Source: an uncultured Gallionellaceae bacterium
GTDB taxonomy: Bacteria > Pseudomonadota > Gammaproteobacteria > Burkholderiales > Sulfuricellaceae
Assembly (NCBI GenBank): GCA_937873435.1
Contig: CALMWM010000090.1
Span: forward strand, 1 to 6,546
DNA length: 6,546 nucleotides
Direction of reading: 5' to 3'
The notes beneath the pieces were generated by a model. The model was not told the origin of the DNA. It did not search any database and worked only from the letters and a program-made list of their open reading frames with translations. Below are positions 1 through 5,845 of the stretch, in pieces. Each line of letters begins with the position of its first letter. The stretch's first letter is position 1. A program made the translations under genes and the position numbers.

Positions 1-88
1 CAACCAACCACAAGCTGACGCGCGGAAAAGTGATTTTATGCATCAATCCGTTCAACACAAGATTATTAGGACTTAAGAATATAGGGGT

Positions 89-145
89 TGGTGCCCGGAA
101 CCGGAATCGAACCGGTACAGCCGTAAGGCCGAGGGATTTTAAGTC
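89..145 (-). tRNA. 3' fragment of tRNA-Leu(UAA), likely attachment site remnant
   Basis: On the minus strand this reads as an anticodon loop CTTAAAA (anticodon TAA), the 3' anticodon stem TCCCT, a long class II variable arm (GGCC-TTAC-GGCT), a T arm (ACCGG-TTCGATT-CCGGT), the acceptor 3' strand TCCGGGC, discriminator A and an encoded CCA. The variable arm and anticodon identify it as leucine tRNA. The 5' side is missing: the expected AGGGA anticodon stem strand is not present beyond position 145, and no acceptor strand GCCCGGA or similar is found upstream. It is therefore not a functional gene. A 3' tRNA segment beside an integrase is the usual trace of site-specific integration, where the other junction keeps the complete tRNA. 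The exact crossover point is inferred. Confidence 0.85.
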
Positions 146-223
146 TACCAGAACCCCTAGCATTGGCGCCATTTTCAGAATTATTTTACTATTATTACCA
201 CACTCATCCCACAGCATGAAAAT

Positions 224-1279
224 ATGGCCACCATCAGAAAACGCGAAAACGGCAAATTCATCAGCTACGAGACCCAAATCCGCAAACTAGGCTATCCCGC
301 CCAGACCAGAACATTCAAAACAAGAGAAGCCGCCGAAAAGTGGGCGCGCATGGTCGAAACTGAAATGGATCGAGGCATTTTCGTTTCTCGTGCCGAATCA
401 GAACGCACCACTCTTGCCGAAGCTCTGGACAGATATTTAACTGAAGTAACTCCTAGCAAAAAAGGTGCCATACGAGAGAAAGATCGCATCAACCGCTGGA
501 AGAATAGACCCCTTGCAAAATGTGCGCTGGCTGCAATTCGAGGTGCCGATCTAGCAAAATTCCGCGACGATATGCGGAAAGCTGGAAAAGCGGAAAACAC
601 GATTCGCCTAGAGCTTGCTCTGATTTCCTCACTTTACGAAACGGCTAGGCGGGAGTGGGGTATGGAAGCCTTAGCAAACCCAGTGAAGATGATCAAGGCA
701 CCCGGCGGCTCCAACAAACGCGATAGAAGATTATTTGTTGGGGAGGAAGAATACCTCTGGAAAGGCCTACACGAAGCCGCCCCAGGGAATATTTACATCG
801 TTCCGTGCTGTCAGTTTGCCGTCGAAACAGGTATGCGCCAGGGAGAAATTCTTGGCTTGGAATGGCACGAGATTGATACCAAGCGTTGCGTGGCGCATTT
901 ATCCGACACTAAGAACAGCGACCCCCGCGATGTACCACTTTCTTCCCGTGCTGTGGCAATAATTGCCGCCTTACCTCGTCCAATTGAAGGAGGTCGCATT
1001 TTCCCGGTCAGCCAGGATTACCTTATTCGAGTTTTTTCACGAGGATTGTCAAAGGCGAGAAGCCACTATGAGGAAGCATTCAACGTTACAGACAAGCACC
1101 CCGACCCAAAGATGCTTACAGGAATGAAGTTCCATGATCTACGCCACGAAGCGGCAAGCAGGCTTGCTAGCCTTCTTTCTGCTACCGAACTAGCTAAAAT
1201 GATGGGGTGGCGCACCATCCAGATGGCTATGAGGTATTACCATCCGAGAGCGGAGGAGATGGCAAAAAAGCTGGGTTAA
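224..1279 (+). CDS. Tyrosine recombinase / phage-type integrase
   Basis: This 351-residue protein would integrate and excise the element by strand exchange at an attachment site. The N-terminus (about 1-60, MATIRKRENGKF, then a TFKTREAAEKWAR segment) matches the arm-binding domain common in proteobacterial phage-type integrases. A core-binding helical domain follows at about 65-165, then the catalytic domain. Visible catalytic residues are R205 (ETGMRQGE), H304 and R307 (FHDLRHE), and the likely nucleophile Y338 (MRYYHP). The usual LGH motif is MGW here (W329), a substitution known in active family members. Length is near the family norm, so the enzyme looks intact. The start at 224 keeps the whole N-terminal domain but has no clear Shine-Dalgarno; another ATG at 217 is in a different frame. 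The tRNA-Leu remnant 78 bases upstream is the probable substrate site. The stop codon lies inside the palindrome GGTTAACC. Confidence 0.93.
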   Translation: MATIRKRENGKFISYETQIRKLGYPAQTRTFKTREAAEKWARMVETEMDRGIFVSRAESERTTLAEALDRYLTEVTPSKKGAIREKDRINRWKNRPLAKCALAAIRGADLAKFRDDMRKAGKAENTIRLELALISSLYETARREWGMEALANPVKMIKAPGGSNKRDRRLFVGEEEYLWKGLHEAAPGNIYIVPCCQFAVETGMRQGEILGLEWHEIDTKRCVAHLSDTKNSDPRDVPLSSRAVAIIAALPRPIEGGRIFPVSQDYLIRVFSRGLSKARSHYEEAFNVTDKHPDPKMLTGMKFHDLRHEAASRLASLLSATELAKMMGWRTIQMAMRYYHPRAEEMAKKLG

Positions 1280-1294
1280 CCAACTTGCACAACA

Positions 1295-1310
1295 GTAACC
1301 CGTACGTTAC
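1295..1310. promoter_or_regulatory. Dyad in the leader of the toxin-antitoxin operon, candidate operator
   Basis: In the 39-base gap between the integrase stop and the toxin start, GTAAC (1295-1299) and GTTAC (1306-1310) form a 5-base inverted repeat with a 6-base spacer. A CGTACG palindrome (1301-1306) overlaps it. Addiction operons are normally repressed by their antitoxin at such dyads. The arms are short, so an operator role is an inference. Confidence 0.35.
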
Positions 1311-1318
1311 CATAAGGC

Positions 1319-1666
1319 ATGACGATAAAGGTTGAAGAATATTTAGCCGGGGACGGTAAAAACCATTACAGAGAGTGGTTCAACAGCTTGACAGTTGAGT
1401 ATGCTGCCAAGGTTGCCGCCGCCCGATCCCGAATGATCGCCGGCAGTCTTGGAAACGTAAAACCCATTGACGGGACACTCAAAGAGTTTCGGGTTGACTG
1501 GGGGCCGGGGATCAGGATTTACCTGATTCAAGACGGTGACAAATTGATAATACTGCTTGGCGGCGGTACGAAAAACAGTCAAAAATCCGACATCAAACAA
1601 GCCAAGGAATTACGGGATGAATACGACGCCCGCAAAGCCCGCATAAAGAAAAATCAGAAAGGATAG
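1319..1666 (+). CDS. RelE/ParE-superfamily toxin of the HigB-like addiction module killer family
   Basis: This 115-residue protein matches the phage Gp49-like/HigB 'addiction module killer protein' family, generally thought to be toxins of the RelE fold that cleave mRNA at the ribosome. Family signatures are seen in order: an EYL start followed by a FREW-like YREWF (17-21), GNVKP (45-49), the core LKEFRVDWGPGIRIY (54-68) and LLGGGTKNSQKSDI (79-92). The length is slightly above the usual 95-105 residues because of a basic C-terminal tail rich in lysine and arginine (about 104-115). The ATG at 1319 fits the family N-terminus; an AAGG stretch sits only one base before it, so initiation may be weak or coupled to upstream translation. 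The antitoxin begins four bases after this gene ends, so the two form one operon, toxin first. Activity has to be inferred from homology. Confidence 0.88.
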   Translation: MTIKVEEYLAGDGKNHYREWFNSLTVEYAAKVAAARSRMIAGSLGNVKPIDGTLKEFRVDWGPGIRIYLIQDGDKLIILLGGGTKNSQKSDIKQAKELRDEYDARKARIKKNQKG

Positions 1667-1670
1667 AAGT

Positions 1671-1997
1671 ATGGGACAACTTACTGTGAATTCCGAAGAA
1701 ACGGTGCAAGCACGGATTAAAGCCGACCCAGCATTTGCCGAGGCATTGCTCAGAGAAGCGACTGACATGTTCCTCAACGGCGAGGCTGAAGCGGCTCGTT
1801 TACTGCTGCGTGATGTGGTTAACGCAACCGTTGGTTTTGAGCAAATTGCGACGGCGACCAATCGCCCAAGCAAAAGTGTACACCGCATGCTTTCAGCCCG
1901 AGGAAATCCGACAATGGAAAGCTTATCTGCCGTCTTTTCGGCAATCCGTAAGGTTCTGAACATCACCTTTGAAACGCATACGGTTCACCACGCCTAG
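1671..1997 (+). CDS. HigA-like antitoxin with helix-turn-helix
   Basis: This 108-residue partner of the upstream toxin matches the 'addiction module antidote' family. The first half (about 15-50) is acidic and helical, with the segment AARLLLRDVVNATVGFEQIA (41-60) typical of the family. The helix-turn-helix spans roughly 54-95 and includes the conserved RPSKSVHRMLSARGNPTMESL region (65-85), close to Cro/C1-type recognition helices. Such proteins bind and neutralise the toxin and repress their own operon. The Shine-Dalgarno AAAGGA (1658-1663) abuts the toxin stop codon and lies 7 bases from the ATG, so translation is probably coupled to that of the toxin. The 3' end is complete, with a stop at 1995-1997. 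The gene converges on the transposase gene, about 220 bases away. Confidence 0.87.
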   Translation: MGQLTVNSEETVQARIKADPAFAEALLREATDMFLNGEAEAARLLLRDVVNATVGFEQIATATNRPSKSVHRMLSARGNPTMESLSAVFSAIRKVLNITFETHTVHHA

Positions 1998-2034
1998 CTA
2001 TCACAAGGTTTTCAATCTGTCCTTCAACAGGAAA

Positions 2035-2223
2035 ATGGCCGTGTATCAATTGACCAAGGTTTCCGCAATCATTGCCATATTGGGCATAAGCCTTACCATG
2101 ATGTTGGTTGCGATAGGATATCTGAGGGCATGGCGCCGTCGTGCGGACGGTCTTCTCTCTCGCATGCTTTGCAATCAGGCAAGAAAATTCGGGTATCCGG
2201 ATTTGACTGTGGGTGGCAGCTAA
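2035..2223 (+). CDS. Possible small single-pass membrane protein
   Basis: An open frame of 62 codons (ATG at 2035) encodes one clear hydrophobic segment, AIIAILGISLTMMLVAIGYL (about 12-31), followed at once by the basic run RAWRRR. That is a good positive-inside membrane anchor. The rest is a short tail ending in DLTVGGS. I recognise no family. The same frame is open back to an ATG at 1969 inside the antitoxin gene. AGGA lies only two bases before the 2035 ATG, a poor ribosome site. The last four bases overlap the transposase stop codon on the other strand. It could be a real cargo protein, a remnant of a larger gene cut by the insertion sequence, or chance. The hydrophobic block followed by arginines is the only positive sign. 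Confidence 0.33.
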   Translation: MAVYQLTKVSAIIAILGISLTMMLVAIGYLRAWRRRADGLLSRMLCNQARKFGYPDLTVGGS

Positions 2224-2234
2224 ATCGTCCACCC
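2211..2234. repeat. Hairpin-forming inverted repeat at the transposase 3' end
   Basis: GGGTGG (2211-2216) and CCACCC (2229-2234) form a perfect 6-base inverted repeat with a 12-base loop that spans the transposase stop codon. No T-run follows on either strand, so it is not a standard terminator. Its role is unknown. Confidence 0.3.
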
Positions 2235-3584
2235 GTCAATTTCAGCCAATAATGTGGGTAGGTCGGTTCCGAGGTTGGTCACCCTGACCACGGTTCGAAC
2301 ATCGTACTGGGGTTCCGGCTCCGCGACGATTAGCTCAAAACACATCCGCTCCATCCCCACATCCTCGAACCGCTGTTTCCGTTTCACCTTCACCTGTTCC
2401 TGCACTTTCGACCGTTTTTGCAACGCATCGGAGAAGAGAATCTTGGCACGCAACACCTCAAAGCTGTAACCATGACCGTTCTGGTAGGCACGACGAATCT
2501 TGGCGTTGAAGCTTTCGGTGAAGGCGTTGGTAACCCGTTTGTCGTCGAAGTAATTGAGGATGTACTTCCGCCAGGTGCGCCATGCCACCGTGATAGGTCT
2601 GAATGCCTTAGCCAACTCAGGCGGAATCGTCGCTTCCCAGTTCAGATAGGTGGCCAGCGCCTCCTCCTTGGTTTCCACATCCCAAATCTGCATGTACCGC
2701 TCTTTCAGATCATACGCCGTCCCCAGCAAGGAGAAACTGTTCAGCCAGCCGGTGACAATGAGGTATTGGTGATCGGTCAGATCGTGTTTGCGCTTGGTCA
2801 GCAGCTTGCGGTCGTGCTTCAACCCGAGATTGATCCTGGGCGTCAAGGTCTCCTTCATCTTGCGTCTGACGCGCTCCAGCGCTTCGTTGCCCATCCGGGC
2901 GACGTGATACTTGTCCACCACAATGGCGACGTGCGGCAGCACTTCCTGGACAGCCTCGCGATAGCCCCGCCACATATCCATTCCGCAGTGGGTGATGCGC
3001 TCCGGGTGTTCAAGGCTGCGCAGGAACGCGAGGATGGTGGTCTTGTAGCGATTCTCCAGCATATCGACCACGGTACGCTCACCGATATTGGTGATGACCC
3101 CGCGTGCCGTTCCCAGATAGATTTCATCTATACCGAGGATGACCGGTGTTTCGCGCTTGAAGTCTGCCTGGAGTTTGGCGGCATATTCGCTGAAGACGTT
3201 GCGCGCGGTCTTCTCGTCGATGCCGACCTGTTCGGCGATGGCAGCGAAGGTGTAGTCGAGCGCCTGCCGCCCGATCCAGCCAACCAGGCGCGAGGTCATC
3301 AGGCGATTGGCATCGATTTCCGGGATCGTGGCGGTAAAGGTCTTGTTGCAGGGCTTACAGAGCAATCGGGGCGCATCGACGTGGATCATCATGCGCTTGC
3401 CGTGGGTCGGCAGATCGCGGACGAACAGCGGCAGTTTGCCGTGGCCGATGGTGCTGTGCGACAACCCGCAATGAGGGCAGAGCTTGGAGTGCGCCGCCGG
3501 CACGGCTTTGACGTGGTACTCGGTGTCGGTTTCCTTGAAGTCCAACACCTGTAAGCCCGGCAGATTCAGGATGTTGACGGGCAT
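2220..3584 (-). CDS. tnpA: ISL3-family transposase, full length
   Basis: This 454-residue protein would cut and paste its insertion sequence. The N-terminal zinc-binding region carries C36/C39 (LCPHCG) and C76/C79 (LCKPCN). A helix-turn-helix region follows at about 95-135. The DDE catalytic domain shows D153 (GIDEIYLG), D224 (VVDKYHVAR) and E357 (NAFTESFNAKIR), all typical of ISL3 (transposase 12 family). No frameshift or stop interrupts it, so the enzyme looks functional. I place the start at 3584 (MPVNILNLPG), because family members begin here and AGGAG lies 9 bases upstream. The frame is open further, to 3659, but that 25-residue extension is unlike the family. The gene faces the toxin-antitoxin operon and diverges from kfrA. 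Confidence 0.92.
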   Translation of the reverse strand: MPVNILNLPGLQVLDFKETDTEYHVKAVPAAHSKLCPHCGLSHSTIGHGKLPLFVRDLPTHGKRMMIHVDAPRLLCKPCNKTFTATIPEIDANRLMTSRLVGWIGRQALDYTFAAIAEQVGIDEKTARNVFSEYAAKLQADFKRETPVILGIDEIYLGTARGVITNIGERTVVDMLENRYKTTILAFLRSLEHPERITHCGMDMWRGYREAVQEVLPHVAIVVDKYHVARMGNEALERVRRKMKETLTPRINLGLKHDRKLLTKRKHDLTDHQYLIVTGWLNSFSLLGTAYDLKERYMQIWDVETKEEALATYLNWEATIPPELAKAFRPITVAWRTWRKYILNYFDDKRVTNAFTESFNAKIRRAYQNGHGYSFEVLRAKILFSDALQKRSKVQEQVKVKRKQRFEDVGMERMCFELIVAEPEPQYDVRTVVRVTNLGTDLPTLLAEIDGWTI

Positions 3585-3640
3585 GGCATGAGGCTCCTCA
3601 ATTAAACACTTGGAAAGGATTGTAGTGGTGGAAATTAAGC
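2220..3640 (-). mobile_element. ISL3-family insertion sequence, ends not resolved
   Basis: The intact ISL3 transposase implies an insertion sequence here. The right end should fall between the transposase start (3584) and the kfrA promoter (TTGACA at 3641). The left end is at or before 2220 and could be anywhere back to the antitoxin stop at 1997. I looked for matching terminal inverted repeats and 8-base target duplications across these intervals and found no convincing pair; only a CACCAC hexamer is shared in inverted orientation (near 1986 and 3622). The boundaries given are therefore the minimum left limit and the maximum right limit. Confidence 0.6.
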
Positions 3641-3688
3641 TTGACAACAATCGTAACATAACATAACTTCATAACGTAACATAACGTC
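3641..3688 (+). promoter_or_regulatory. kfrA promoter and CATAAC-repeat operator region
   Basis: A perfect -35 box TTGACA lies at 3641-3646. The -10 is less clear; CATAAC (3662-3667) at 15 bases or TAACTT (3664-3669) at 17 bases are candidates. The region downstream holds four CATAAC copies starting at 3657, 3662, 3670 and 3680. These include two perfect 11-base direct repeats, CGTAACATAAC at 3652-3662 and 3675-3685, 23 bases apart. KfrA proteins are known to repress their own promoter by binding repeats that overlap it, so this is a likely autoregulatory operator. Confidence 0.6.
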
Positions 3689-3693
3689 ACTAC

Positions 3694-3700
3694 AAAGGAG
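3694..3700 (+). promoter_or_regulatory. Strong Shine-Dalgarno of kfrA
   Basis: AAAGGAG lies 8 bases before the ATG at 3709, which fixes the start of kfrA. Confidence 0.75.
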
Positions 3701-3708
3701 AAACTGAC

Positions 3709-4596
3709 ATGGCACGCGAATCCAGCATTAACCAAGAGCAAGTCAATGCCGCCGCCGACGCGATCCGCGCCAGTGGCATAAAGCCGACCGCCCGCGCTAT
3801 CCGTGACCACCTGGGTACCGGCAGCATGGCGACGGTACTCAAATTCTTGCAAGTATGGCAGGCCGGTCAGGTCAAACCGGCCACCCAAGATGTGACGTTG
3901 CCAGCGCAGCTTCAGCGCTACCTGGTGGACTTTGTTGCCCAGGAAGTTGCCATCGCCCGCGTAGGGTTGGAGTCCGACCTAGTGTCAGCGCAGCAGTCGC
4001 AAGCCGATCTGATTGCCGAAAGCGAGCGGCAAGCCGCCACTATCGAAGCGCAAACCGAAACCTTGGAAGCCACGCTATCCGAAAAGGCGGAGCTAGCCGG
4101 CAAGCTCGCCCAGGTGCAAGCCGATCTTGCCAGAGCAAGCGAGGACGTAGCGCAGGATCGCCAGGCTGCCGAGTTTGCGCGCACCGAGCTTGCCAAGGCT
4201 CAACTGCGCCTGGAAGCTATGCCACGATTGGAAGCCGACCTGGAGCGATTAAGGGGGGAGCTTGCGATCCAACAGACCGGGCGCGTTGCGGCAGAGCAGC
4301 AAGCGGCGGTTTTGGCCGCAAAGCTGGAATCAGAAGAAGCCAGATGCGCGAGATACGAGGCGCATATCAACGAAATGGTGGCACAGAGCGAAAAAGCATC
4401 CGCTGTGCGGATGGAAACCCTTGACGCCCTTTCGAACGAACGCCTGGCGGTGCAAGCCTGCAATGCAAGATTAGAGAGCGCGGCCCGCGAACTGGCGACC
4501 GCACAAAAAGCAGTGCAAGAAGCACGGGCGGAAGCGAAGAAGGCTGGGGAAGAAACCGCCGAACTGCGCGGACGGCTCGCTGGCGGTAAAAAGTGA
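3709..4596 (+). CDS. kfrA: KfrA-type plasmid DNA-binding coiled-coil protein
   Basis: This 295-residue protein has the two-part layout of KfrA. Residues 1 to about 110 form the KfrA N-terminal DNA-binding domain; ADAIRASGIKPTARAIRDHL (15-34) followed by GTGSMATVLKFL is the recognisable winged-helix core. From about 115 to 285 it is a nearly uninterrupted alanine, glutamate, glutamine and arginine-rich helix with heptad spacing, a long coiled coil. In plasmids such as RK2 and R751, KfrA is an autorepressor and a nucleoid-like accessory factor for stable plasmid inheritance. No parA, parB or replication gene is visible here, so the partner genes must be elsewhere or the element is integrated. 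The gene has a strong Shine-Dalgarno and a repeat-rich leader. GC content is higher than in the integrase. The low-complexity coil creates long open frames on other strands, which are not genes. Confidence 0.9.
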   Translation: MARESSINQEQVNAAADAIRASGIKPTARAIRDHLGTGSMATVLKFLQVWQAGQVKPATQDVTLPAQLQRYLVDFVAQEVAIARVGLESDLVSAQQSQADLIAESERQAATIEAQTETLEATLSEKAELAGKLAQVQADLARASEDVAQDRQAAEFARTELAKAQLRLEAMPRLEADLERLRGELAIQQTGRVAAEQQAAVLAAKLESEEARCARYEAHINEMVAQSEKASAVRMETLDALSNERLAVQACNARLESAARELATAQKAVQEARAEAKKAGEETAELRGRLAGGKK

Positions 4597-4709
4597 AATG
4601 GCCGGTTCAATCCGGTGCGTAGCCACCCACAGTAAAATCCGGAGAATAAAATGCGGGATAAATACAGAAATCGTGGTTACCCACAGTCAAAACCGGAATC
4701 CCGAAAATT
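4597..4709. other. Convergent intergenic region between kfrA and the nucleotidyltransferase gene
   Basis: This 113-base gap separates two converging genes. It contains the imperfect direct repeat listed separately and two CCGG tetramers in GCCGG-TTCAAT-CCGG (4601-4615). No stem followed by a T-run is visible, so I cannot place a terminator. Confidence 0.5.
4625..4697. repeat. Imperfect 19-base direct repeat, two copies
   Basis: Copies lie at 4625-4643 and 4679-4697, with 17 of 19 bases identical (ACCCACAGT, one variable base, AAA, one variable base, CCGGA). Their starts are 54 bases apart, so they sit on nearly the same face of the helix if it is about 10.5 bases per turn. A binding site for a DNA-binding protein is possible; nothing else supports it. 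Confidence 0.55.
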
Positions 4710-5672
4710 CTAGCGGTAGGTTGGCTGTCCGGATTCGGGCATCAATAAACCCGCATCCAGCAACTCCTGGACGATGATCGCTTGGTTTCGATCCCGGCGT
4801 TTCTTGGTTTCGGGACGATTGGGCGCTTTATTGGCCAGCCAGTGTTTGAATGCAACGAAGGCTTGCGGCGCAATGGTGCGCATCAAGGCCATCCGCCCGG
4901 TCGCGGATACCACCACATGGTCAAAGCGTGGTGCGGTGGTCAGCACTGAGGCGCGCAACGCCTGTACCGGCCAGAGGTCTTCTTCATTGGTTGAAAAGCG
5001 AAATGGATGCGGATCGTCACCTTCGGGCTGTCGGCGTAGAAAATCCACTTCGAAACCCTTGGCATTGATGGCCGTTTCGTACTGCAATTCCTTACGCACG
5101 AACGTTGGATCTGCACGCTGCAAAATCCGGAGAATGGACGCATCGAGCTTGTCGATGTCGGTCATGAAACGAACCCGGCGGCGCGCGTCCCACAGCAAAT
5201 CAACATCCTGTGTGGCCAGCGCTCCAGGCGCGACGCGCACCCCCGCTGCTGTCTCATAGGCATACAGCGCATGGGTACCGACCACGGTAAAGTGTTCTCC
5301 GAGCCCAGCATCTTCGAGCGCTTGCAAAACCTGCACGACCACCGCCGGCATGCGTCCTACCTTCAGCGCCTTGTTAAGCCGCTCCGCATCACCCAACGCG
5401 ATTTTAAGATCCTTGAGACGGGCTTCGACGTTGGCTTTGCCTTTAACGAAAGCTGCATAAGTACGCTCCGTATCAGGGGATCGGGGACCCAGGCGCTGCT
5501 GTCGATTGTCCCGCGAAGTTTTCACCAGGTATTCGTAAGCGTCCTGCCGCTTCCAGTACATGCCACCCGCAAACTTGCGGGCCAAGGTGGCAGTGCGCCG
5601 CCATTCGTTGAAAACCGTGATGGAGTCGATCAGTTGACGGGCGGCATGGTCGCTTAGGGGGAGAAAATCCAT
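4710..5672 (-). CDS. Nucleotidyltransferase-fold protein, GSU2403-like family
   Basis: This 320-residue protein matches the GSU2403-type nucleotidyltransferase family (NTP_transf_8), a relative of the polymerase beta/MNT superfamily. The N-terminal 110 residues are helical and include FAGGMYWKRQDAYEYLV (34-50). The catalytic fold begins at about 127: GTHAL (132-136) is the glycine-Thr/Ser motif, ATQDVDLLWD (153-162) supplies the metal-binding D156 and D158, and FEVDFL (207-212) supplies the third carboxylate, D210. A C-terminal FVAFKHWL plus KKRRDRNQA (272-298) recalls the K...R.xD motif of AbiEii and related enzymes. All catalytic residues are present, so it is probably active, but the substrate (NMP transfer to RNA or protein, or something else) is unknown. 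The ATG at 5672 has no Shine-Dalgarno and lies 2 bases from a long dyad. No in-frame upstream start is possible, because a stop codon lies 12 codons before it. Confidence 0.8.
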   Translation of the reverse strand: MDFLPLSDHAARQLIDSITVFNEWRRTATLARKFAGGMYWKRQDAYEYLVKTSRDNRQQRLGPRSPDTERTYAAFVKGKANVEARLKDLKIALGDAERLNKALKVGRMPAVVVQVLQALEDAGLGEHFTVVGTHALYAYETAAGVRVAPGALATQDVDLLWDARRRVRFMTDIDKLDASILRILQRADPTFVRKELQYETAINAKGFEVDFLRRQPEGDDPHPFRFSTNEEDLWPVQALRASVLTTAPRFDHVVVSATGRMALMRTIAPQAFVAFKHWLANKAPNRPETKKRRDRNQAIIVQELLDAGLLMPESGQPTYR

Positions 5673-5674
5673 GG

Positions 5675-5720
5675 AGAATGGCCGTATAAAACGATAGTCT
5701 GTAGTTTATACGGCCAATCT
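5675..5720. promoter_or_regulatory. Long inverted repeat directly upstream of the nucleotidyltransferase start
   Basis: Arms 5675-5690 and 5705-5720 pair at 15 of 16 positions, around a core perfect 12-mer TGGCCGTATAAA / TTTATACGGCCA, with a 14-base spacer. On the minus strand the distal arm contains TATAAA (5705-5710), which could act as a -10 box with TTGTTT (5726-5731) as a weak -35 at 15 bases. The dyad would then cover -10 to the start codon, as an operator does. It could equally be an mRNA hairpin hiding the initiation region, or a recombination site. Confidence 0.6.
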
Positions 5721-5752
5721 TATAAAAACAATATGTTAATGGCTCCCTTGGA

Positions 5753-5774
5753 ATTACGTGTCCGGTAACGTAAT
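5753..5774. repeat. Inverted repeat ATTACGT...ACGTAAT
   Basis: Perfect 7-base arms at 5753-5759 and 5768-5774 with an 8-base spacer, GTCCGGTA. It lies between the 200-residue gene and the nucleotidyltransferase gene. Its size and shape suit a dimeric repressor site. It shares TCCGGTAAC (5761-5769) with the next dyad (5808-5816). Confidence 0.45.
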
Positions 5775-5788
5775 ACTCACAAGGCTGG

Positions 5789-5813
5789 ACCGGAAGTCAA
5801 TATCGTTTCCGGT
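5789..5813. repeat. Inverted repeat ACCGGAA...TTCCGGT
   Basis: Perfect 7-base arms at 5789-5795 and 5807-5813 with an 11-base spacer. On the minus strand it lies about 33 bases past the stop of the 200-residue gene, but no T-run follows, so a rho-independent terminator is unlikely. A protein-binding dyad is possible. Confidence 0.4.
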
Positions 5814-5845
5814 AACCAAAGTCAGGAAACACGGTCAACGATAGG

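Noticed and set aside
89..170. Complete tRNA gene on the minus strand
   Set aside because: The 5' anticodon stem strand and the acceptor 5' strand are missing; GGCGCC at 165-170 does not pair with the 3' acceptor strand TCCGGGC.
30..290. 86-codon open frame over the tRNA remnant
   Set aside because: It crosses the tRNA fragment and runs into the integrase start in another frame, with no ribosome site or family features.
2418..3554. 378-codon open frame on the plus strand
   Set aside because: It lies wholly antisense to the intact ISL3 transposase, whose zinc and DDE motifs are unmistakable. The translation shows no family features.
3585..3659. 25-residue N-terminal extension of the transposase
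   Set aside because: The extension does not resemble ISL3 proteins, and the ATG at 3584 has AGGAG upstream and begins the conserved MPVNILNLPG segment.
3651..3688. CRISPR-like or microsatellite array
   Set aside because: The repeats are 6-11 bases with irregular spacing of 5, 8 and 10 bases, and fit a protein-binding operator better.
3855..4610. Long open frames on both strands across kfrA
   Set aside because: They are shadows created by the biased codon and residue composition of the coiled-coil region and carry no recognisable domain.
5789..5813. Rho-independent terminator after the 200-residue gene
   Set aside because: A stem can form but no run of T follows it on the minus strand.
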